DNA of 18,478 nucleotides from DATHWB01 sp040902855 (GTDB lineage: Bacteria > Actinomycetota > Acidimicrobiia > Spongiisociales > ZC4RG35). Below are positions 14,449-18,478 of this stretch, in pieces. The first letter of the stretch is position 1. Each line of letters starts with the position of its first letter. Under the pieces are notes generated by a model. The model had not been told where the DNA came from and did not search any database. It saw only the letters and a program-made list of their open reading frames with translations. The position numbers and the translations under genes were made by a program. The stretch lies in the NCBI GenBank assembly GCA_040902855.1, contig JBBDWN010000115.1, positions 1 through 18,478 of the forward strand, read 5' to 3'.

Positions 14449-15764
14449 GCCGCAGACTCGTCGAAATGACCTCGCGAGCGCTGGGCGAGAGAACCAGCCG
14501 CCGCGGGTTTCTGCGACGCATGGCCATGGCGGGATCGGCCGTCGTCACCGCACCGATGGCATATGCCCTCCGACCGATCACCGCCTATCAGGCGATCGTC
14601 CTCCCCAACGACTGTCCTCCCGGCTCGCAATGCCGTGCCGGATGGACCGAGTTCTGCTGCACCTCCACCGGCACCAACACCTGTCCCCCCGGTTCGGTGG
14701 TCGGTGGATGGTGGCGAGCGGAAGGTTCCGGATACTGCGGCGGCAACTCCCGGTACTACATGGACTGTCACACCGCGACATGCGGCGGTTGCGGGTGCGG
14801 ATCGTCCGGGACATGCGGCGACGAGTGCGTCGAATGCAACTGCCATTGCGACCACGATCGGTGCGACCTGTGGAAGACCTGCTGCACGAGGTTCCGGTAC
14901 GGCCAGTGCAACCAGCACATCGAATGCGTCGGGCCGATCACCTGCCGGGTCGTCACCTGCGTTCCTCCCTGGGAGTGGGACTCCACGTGCACGACCACCG
15001 ACGCCAGAGACGACTCGACCGGCGCCCACAACTCCGCCTGTCTCCATCCTCCTCTCGGTCCCTACCGGGCGCGGCCCGGCGTCGTCCGGTCGAACACATG
15101 GCTGCTCCGCGACACCCTCGACGGAGGCAATCCCACCCAGAATTTCAACCTGGGCGCCGTCGGCGACATCCCGCTGATGGCCGACTGGCTCGGCTCCGGC
15201 GTAGCGACCGCCGCCGTCGTGCGCGGGGCGCGTCACGGCACGGTCGGACGCACGACACTCACCTGGTATCTCCGTCAGATCGAAGGGCCGGGACAGCCTG
15301 ACCTCGTCTTCGACTACGGCCTGCCGGGCGACATCCCGGTGGCAGGCGACTGGGTCGGCAACGGGGCCCACACGGTCGGTGTCGTGCGCGGCAACCTGTG
15401 GCTGCTCCGCACCCGGAATTCGGCCGGACCCGAAGACATCGCGTTCAGATTCGGCGAGGCGGGCGACATCCCGGTGGTCGGCGACTGGACCGGGAACGGC
15501 CGGGACGGGATCGGCGTCGTCAGAGGCAGCCGGTGGATCCTCCGCGACACGGCCACCGCCGGGCCATCCGATCACGAGTTCGACTTCGGCCCGGCCACCG
15601 GCATCCCGGTCGTCGGCGACTGGGACGGCAACGGCATCGACACGCCGGGTCGCTACGACAACGGAAACTGGACCTTCACCAATTCGCTCAGCACCGGGGC
15701 GGTGGCCGGTCAGTTCACATTCGGGATCACCGGAGACACGCCAGTCGTGTGGAGGCGACGCTGA
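14445..15764 (+). CDS. Tat-exported MauA-like Cys-rich domain fused to propeller-like repeats
   Basis: 439 residues from the GTG at 14445, which overlaps the mauE-like stop (GTGA); an ATG at 14466 would give 432. Residues 17-41 are a Tat signal (TSRRGFLRR, hydrophobic core, then APMAYA). Residues 57-199 hold 24 Cys. The segment TNTCPPGSVVGGWW...YC...YYMDC...C-GGCGC (77-118) follows the methylamine dehydrogenase light chain pattern NCPPG...SW...C...YRDCC...C-C. It can be aligned so that Trp89 or Trp90 matches the first TTQ tryptophan, Asp107 the aspartate needed for TTQ formation, and Trp143 (CDLWKTCC) the second tryptophan. Known light chains have 12 Cys and about 130 mature residues, so this domain is larger. 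Residues 217-439 are five repeats of about 45 residues (WLLRD...GDIPVVGDWTGNG). The TTQ assignment is inference; a purely structural Cys-rich domain is possible. Confidence 0.72.
   Translation: MSRRLVEMTSRALGERTSRRGFLRRMAMAGSAVVTAPMAYALRPITAYQAIVLPNDCPPGSQCRAGWTEFCCTSTGTNTCPPGSVVGGWWRAEGSGYCGGNSRYYMDCHTATCGGCGCGSSGTCGDECVECNCHCDHDRCDLWKTCCTRFRYGQCNQHIECVGPITCRVVTCVPPWEWDSTCTTTDARDDSTGAHNSACLHPPLGPYRARPGVVRSNTWLLRDTLDGGNPTQNFNLGAVGDIPLMADWLGSGVATAAVVRGARHGTVGRTTLTWYLRQIEGPGQPDLVFDYGLPGDIPVAGDWVGNGAHTVGVVRGNLWLLRTRNSAGPEDIAFRFGEAGDIPVVGDWTGNGRDGIGVVRGSRWILRDTATAGPSDHEFDFGPATGIPVVGDWDGNGIDTPGRYDNGNWTFTNSLSTGAVAGQFTFGITGDTPVVWRRR
15093..15761 (+). repeat. Five coding repeats, FG-GAP/VCBS-like (propeller-like)
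   Basis: Within the Tat-exported protein, units at residues about 217-260, 273-316, 317-361, 363-405 and 408-435 share W-x-L-R, then F-x-F/Y-G, GDIPVVGDW and a DxxGNGxDT loop that looks calcium-binding. The last unit is degenerate and ends in WRRR. Such repeats are frequent in secreted actinobacterial proteins and usually form beta-propeller-like or beta-rich folds. Confidence 0.75.
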
Positions 15765-16471
15765 TGCTCACCCTCGTCATCATCGAAGGGATCGTCATCC
15801 TGCTGCTGACGGTGCTCGTCGCCGGACTGCTCCGCTCCCACGCCGACATCCTCCGAACCCTCGACCGGATGGGGGCAGGTGAAGGCACCTCCCCGACCGG
15901 TGGAGGCATGGCGCTCGGACCGACCCGCCGGTCGACCGACACGGTCCCGACCGACGCCATCACCGGACTCACCCTCGACGGCCAGTCCCGCAGCATCGCG
16001 CTCACCGGCACCCGGGGATACGTCCTGGCGGCGTTCCTGTCGAGCGGATGCTCGACCTGCCGCCCGTTCTGGTCGTCGTTCGACCGTGAACTCGACCTGC
16101 CGCATCCGGACATCCGCGCCGTCATCGTCACGAAGGACGCGGCCGAAGAGAGCGCTTCGGAACTGAAGGCTCTCGCCCCTCGCGACCTTCCCGTCGTGAT
16201 GTCCTCGGACACCTGGGATGCGTTCAGGGTGCCAGGCACGCCCTACTTCCAACTCATCGACGCAGCCGACGGCACCGTGCTCGGAGAAGGGTCCGCCGCC
16301 AACTGGGGACGGCTGCTGGAGATGATCCGCCGGGCGATCGGCGACGAACAAGCGCCGGGAACGTTGCGGCGGAACACCTCCGAACGCCTGGTCGACTCCG
16401 ACGAAGAACTCCGCCGGGCGGGCATCGTTCCCGGAGACGAGGCGCTCTATCGGAAACCCGACGCCCCATGA
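15764..16471 (+). CDS. MauD-like membrane-anchored thioredoxin-fold protein
   Basis: 235 residues from the ATG at 15764, sharing one base with the upstream stop (TGATG) and preceded by GGAGG. A single N-terminal helix (4-23) anchors the protein, with a Gly/Pro-rich linker to about 62, then a thioredoxin-like domain outside the membrane. The active site is SSGCSTCRPFW, with Cys96 and Cys99 as a C-x-x-C pair, and VPGTPYFQLID (156-166) gives the cis-proline (Pro160). MauD proteins, which have this same layout, are required for maturation of the methylamine dehydrogenase light chain, probably in disulfide formation or isomerisation. Here it follows directly the gene of the 24-Cys exported protein, its likely substrate. 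It could be a general TlpA/ResA-type reductase. The C-terminal 40 residues are charged and lack motifs. Confidence 0.83.
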   Translation: MLTLVIIEGIVILLLTVLVAGLLRSHADILRTLDRMGAGEGTSPTGGGMALGPTRRSTDTVPTDAITGLTLDGQSRSIALTGTRGYVLAAFLSSGCSTCRPFWSSFDRELDLPHPDIRAVIVTKDAAEESASELKALAPRDLPVVMSSDTWDAFRVPGTPYFQLIDAADGTVLGEGSAANWGRLLEMIRRAIGDEQAPGTLRRNTSERLVDSDEELRRAGIVPGDEALYRKPDAP

Positions 16472-16530
16472 CCCTCCTCGCCTCACTGCTCGCCGTCGCC
16501 GCCGCCGTCCGATCCAACTGGTCGCCATGA
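16468..16530 (+). CDS. 20-codon mini-ORF, hydrophobic peptide
   Basis: An ATG overlapping the mauD-like stop (ATGA) opens 20 codons, MTLLASLLAVAAAVRSNWSP, ending in TGA at 16528-16530. The next gene starts 9 nt later behind a GGAGAG site. The peptide has one short hydrophobic stretch. It could be a real small membrane peptide, a coupling device that carries ribosomes across the gap, or chance. Coding cannot be proven at this length. Confidence 0.35.
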   Translation: MTLLASLLAVAAAVRSNWSP

Positions 16531-16539
16531 GGAGAGTCG

Positions 16540-17118
16540 ATGCTGTCCAGCATCCACCCGCTCGGCGAGCGGGCACGCGGCAACCGATGGCTCGTCACGG
16601 TCTCTGCCTTCACGCTCGGGTCGTTGGCGGGGGGTGTGGCGGTCGGAGCGTCGCTCGGCTTCGTCGGATCGTTCTCACCGGTCCGGGAGGATCTCGCCCT
16701 GCTCGTCCTCGGTTCGCTTGCCCTGATCGCCGGCGGACTCGACCTGCTCGGCGTGAAGGCGGCCGGGCCCCGTCGCCAGGTGAACGAACGCTGGATCGGC
16801 AACCTGCGGGGAACCGTCTACGGCTTCGGATTCGGCGCTCAACTCGGCGCCGGACTTGCGACCTTCGTCGTGACATGGGGCGTGTGGGTGGTGCTGGCAG
16901 CCGAACTGCTGTCAGGCTCGGTGCTGTCAGGCGTGGTGATCGGAGGGGTGTTCGGACTGGGCCGGGCGGTCGCCCCGCTGGCGGCCGGATGGATCGACCG
17001 TCCGTCGCGCCTGACCCGCTTCAACTCCACCCTGGCCCGGCTGGCACGACCGGTCCACGTCACGGCAGGAATCGCCATCGCCTTCATCGGCGCGACCGCC
17101 TTCGTGTGGGGAGTGTGA
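16540..17118 (+). CDS. Six-helix membrane protein, unknown (possibly CcdA/MauF-like)
   Basis: 192 residues from the ATG at 16540, with GGAGAG 4 nt upstream. Hydrophobic helices at about 18-45, 51-72, 93-108, 109-122, 126-150 and 172-191. The opening SSIHPLGERARGNRW is a short cytosolic segment, and a basic loop (76-90, AGPRRQVNERWIGNL) lies between helices 2 and 3. The size and helix spacing recall the CcdA/DsbD transmembrane family, and mau clusters contain a membrane protein of this kind, MauF. However, there are no cysteines at all, so it cannot pass electrons by thiols as CcdA does. Operon position behind the thioredoxin suggests a role in making or handling the exported Cys-rich protein. 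The family name is tentative. Confidence 0.75.
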   Translation: MLSSIHPLGERARGNRWLVTVSAFTLGSLAGGVAVGASLGFVGSFSPVREDLALLVLGSLALIAGGLDLLGVKAAGPRRQVNERWIGNLRGTVYGFGFGAQLGAGLATFVVTWGVWVVLAAELLSGSVLSGVVIGGVFGLGRAVAPLAAGWIDRPSRLTRFNSTLARLARPVHVTAGIAIAFIGATAFVWGV

Positions 17119-17122
17119 CGGG

Positions 17123-17575
17123 ATGAGCGTGTTGCAAGCAGCAGGAATCACCGTCGAACTCCCACCCGGATGGGACGGCGGAATCGCCGAAGGGGCCGTG
17201 CTCGACGACGGAGCTGTCCGCCGGTCGGTGACCCACCTGGCCAGCTTCCCCCTCCCCGAACAACGCGGCGACTACGGCGGCGGGGCGGTCAGCCTCATGG
17301 GATGGACCGACATTCTCGTCGTCCTCCTCGAATTCCACCCCCACTCCACGTCACAGCCGCTGTTCTCGCTGAAAGGAATGCCGCGGACGCTGCGGGCGAG
17401 CGACTTCGGCCGGGACAAGCTACAACGCCAGATCGAAGGCCAAGGCGGATGCCAGGTCTTCTTCCAGGAGGCCGGGCGGGCGTTCTGCCTCTACGTCGTC
17501 CTCGGTTCCTACGTCGACCGCGAAGACCTGATCCCGAAAGTCAACGCGGTGCTCGGCGGGATCCACTTCGCATGA
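17123..17575 (+). CDS. Small protein of unknown function in mau-like operon
   Basis: 150 residues from the ATG at 17123, four bases after the preceding stop. No signal peptide or membrane segment is visible, so it is probably cytosolic. It begins AAGITVELPPGWDGGI and ends AFCLYVVLGSYVDREDLIPKVNAVLGGIHF. An N-terminal 'LPPGW' strand followed by strands and a final helix-strand 'vN.iLggi.F' is reminiscent of PsbP/Mog1-type folds, but this is only a resemblance. Two Cys lie at about 113 and 123. The stop overlaps the next start (ATGA). The position between a membrane protein and a surface protein gene suggests co-expression. I do not recognise the family. Confidence 0.7.
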   Translation: MSVLQAAGITVELPPGWDGGIAEGAVLDDGAVRRSVTHLASFPLPEQRGDYGGGAVSLMGWTDILVVLLEFHPHSTSQPLFSLKGMPRTLRASDFGRDKLQRQIEGQGGCQVFFQEAGRAFCLYVVLGSYVDREDLIPKVNAVLGGIHFA

Positions 17576-18478
17576 AGCGACTCGCCGTCCTCAGTCTGAT
17601 CCTGTCCCTGCTGCTGGTCGGCACGCCGTCCCTCGCCGCCCCCCTCAGCGGCACTTTCAGCGACGACGACGGAAACGTCCACGAACCGAACATCCAGGCC
17701 ATCGCGGCAGAAGCCATCACACTCGGGTGCGGCGGGGATCGCTACTGCCCGGCGGCGACGGTACGGCGCGACGAGATGGCATCGTTCCTCGCCCGGGCCC
17801 TCGACCTGGCGCCGGTGGGGAGCGGACCGTTCACCGACATCGCGGGCAACATCCACACGGACGCCATCAACGCCATCGCTGCCGCCGGCATCACACTCGG
17901 GTGCACATCAGACCGATACTGCCCGGCGGACCCGGTGCGACGCGACGAGATGGCGTCGTTCCTCGCCCGCGCATTCGACCTCGCAGCCGCGCCCAGTCCG
18001 TTCACCGACACCACCGGCAACGTCCACGAGGCGAACATCGGTGCGATCGCCGCAGACGGCATCACCCTGGGCTGTGCCGTCAACCTCTACTGCCCGGCGG
18101 GACTGGTACGGCGCGACGAGATGGCGTCCTTCCTGGCACGGGCGCTCGACCTCGAACCGGTGTATGTGCTGCTGGGCATGGGGCGGGGCCTGCCCCTCGA
18201 CTGCACCAAGGACGGACTCGTCTGCACCGCCAGCTTCGTCGTTCCCCACCGGCCGGCCTACGCCATCTCCGAAGGCTTCTACCAGGTGCTGCCGTACGTC
18301 GGCGACGAACAGGCGGAGTTCGAGTCGACGTCCACCCGCTTCGAGCTTCGCGTCGACGGAGTCCTCCAGCAGCTCGACTCCGTCACGACCACCCCCACCT
18401 ACTCCACCGAGAGGCGCTTCGAAGGAACCATCGGCCTCCCCACCGGCAGCCACCAGTTGATCGGCCGCTGGTACTGGA
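17572..18478 (+). CDS. Secreted protein with three SLH-like repeats, partial (runs off right edge)
   Basis: 302 residues visible, open to the window end. It starts at the ATG at 17572, overlapping the upstream stop by 4 bp. Residues 1-23 are a signal peptide (KRLAVLSLILSLLLVGTPSLAA). Three S-layer-homology-like repeats follow at about 29-79, 87-137 and 144-194, each with F-x-D...GNxH, AIAA-x-GITLGC, YCPA and VRRDEMASFLARAxDL; the two Cys per repeat probably form a local disulfide. SLH modules anchor proteins to cell-wall polymers. After residue 197 a new beta-rich region starts (DCTKDGLVCTASF, 210-222; then RFELRVDG...), possibly an Ig-like domain, continuing out of the window. As the last visible cistron of the mau-like operon it may tether or partner the exported complex. 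Confidence 0.85.
   Translation, partial: MKRLAVLSLILSLLLVGTPSLAAPLSGTFSDDDGNVHEPNIQAIAAEAITLGCGGDRYCPAATVRRDEMASFLARALDLAPVGSGPFTDIAGNIHTDAINAIAAAGITLGCTSDRYCPADPVRRDEMASFLARAFDLAAAPSPFTDTTGNVHEANIGAIAADGITLGCAVNLYCPAGLVRRDEMASFLARALDLEPVYVLLGMGRGLPLDCTKDGLVCTASFVVPHRPAYAISEGFYQVLPYVGDEQAEFESTSTRFELRVDGVLQQLDSVTTTPTYSTERRFEGTIGLPTGSHQLIGRWYW
17656..18153 (+). repeat. Three tandem SLH-like coding repeats
   Basis: Three copies of a module with a 57-58 residue period in the secreted protein. The most constant parts are GITLGC, YCPA and RRDEMASFLARA. The third copy starts the transition to an unrelated C-terminal domain. This Cys-containing version is typical of Acidimicrobiia surface proteins and supports the taxonomic guess. 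Confidence 0.8.

Noticed and set aside
13942..16471. Complete methylamine dehydrogenase operon
   Set aside because: No mauB heavy chain, no MauG di-heme enzyme and no amicyanin are present; only light-chain-like, MauE-like and MauD-like genes are seen.
16527..17126. Alternative 199-codon frame overlapping the six-helix protein
   Set aside because: Arg/Gly-rich product without hydrophobic pattern; the frame starting at 16540 gives a coherent membrane protein with a ribosome binding site.

Overview
This is a high-GC chromosomal segment of an actinobacterium, most likely class Acidimicrobiia. That placement is inferred from the strong G/C preference at third codon positions, many GTG starts, 4-bp stop/start overlaps, ATG starts that lie directly behind a TANNNT box with no ribosome binding site, an amt-glnK-glnD nitrogen operon, and secreted proteins built on the Cys-containing S-layer-homology-like repeat common in that class. 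No rRNA, tRNA, CRISPR array or recognisable transposase was seen.

Layout. 1-934 (minus): a toxin-antitoxin pair. The antitoxin looks like a Phd domain joined to a HicB-like domain and the toxin is HicA-like, running off the left edge; a triple-repeat operator/promoter lies at its head. 956-4678 (minus): amt, glnK and glnD, for ammonium uptake and nitrogen sensing. 4797-6229 (plus): two overlapping genes for unknown secreted proteins. 6262-6333: a 36-bp tandem repeat with hairpins between convergent genes. 6339-7640 (minus): an undecaprenyl-phosphate sugar transferase for exopolysaccharide. 7674-7789: a long interrupted palindrome. 7792-10382 (minus): transketolase, translationally coupled to an unknown membrane protein. 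10477-11030 (plus): a MazEF-like toxin-antitoxin pair. 11133-13869 (minus): cysD-cysN-cysC, making APS and PAPS from sulfate.

13942-18478 (plus) is the most interesting part: a tightly packed, coupled operon that resembles part of a methylamine dehydrogenase (mau) maturation locus. It encodes a MauE-like membrane protein; a Tat-exported protein whose Cys-rich domain resembles the MauA light chain (24 Cys, with Trp and Asp at positions that can be aligned with the TTQ-forming residues) joined to five propeller-like repeats; and a MauD-like membrane-anchored thioredoxin. These are followed by a 20-codon mini-ORF, a six-helix membrane protein, an unknown small protein and an SLH-repeat secreted protein cut by the right edge. 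No separate mauB or mauG is present. The inferred system is an exported, heavily disulfide-bonded, possibly tryptophylquinone-containing fusion protein with its own oxidative-folding helpers. The family resemblance is seen in the sequence; the cofactor and catalytic role are inference.
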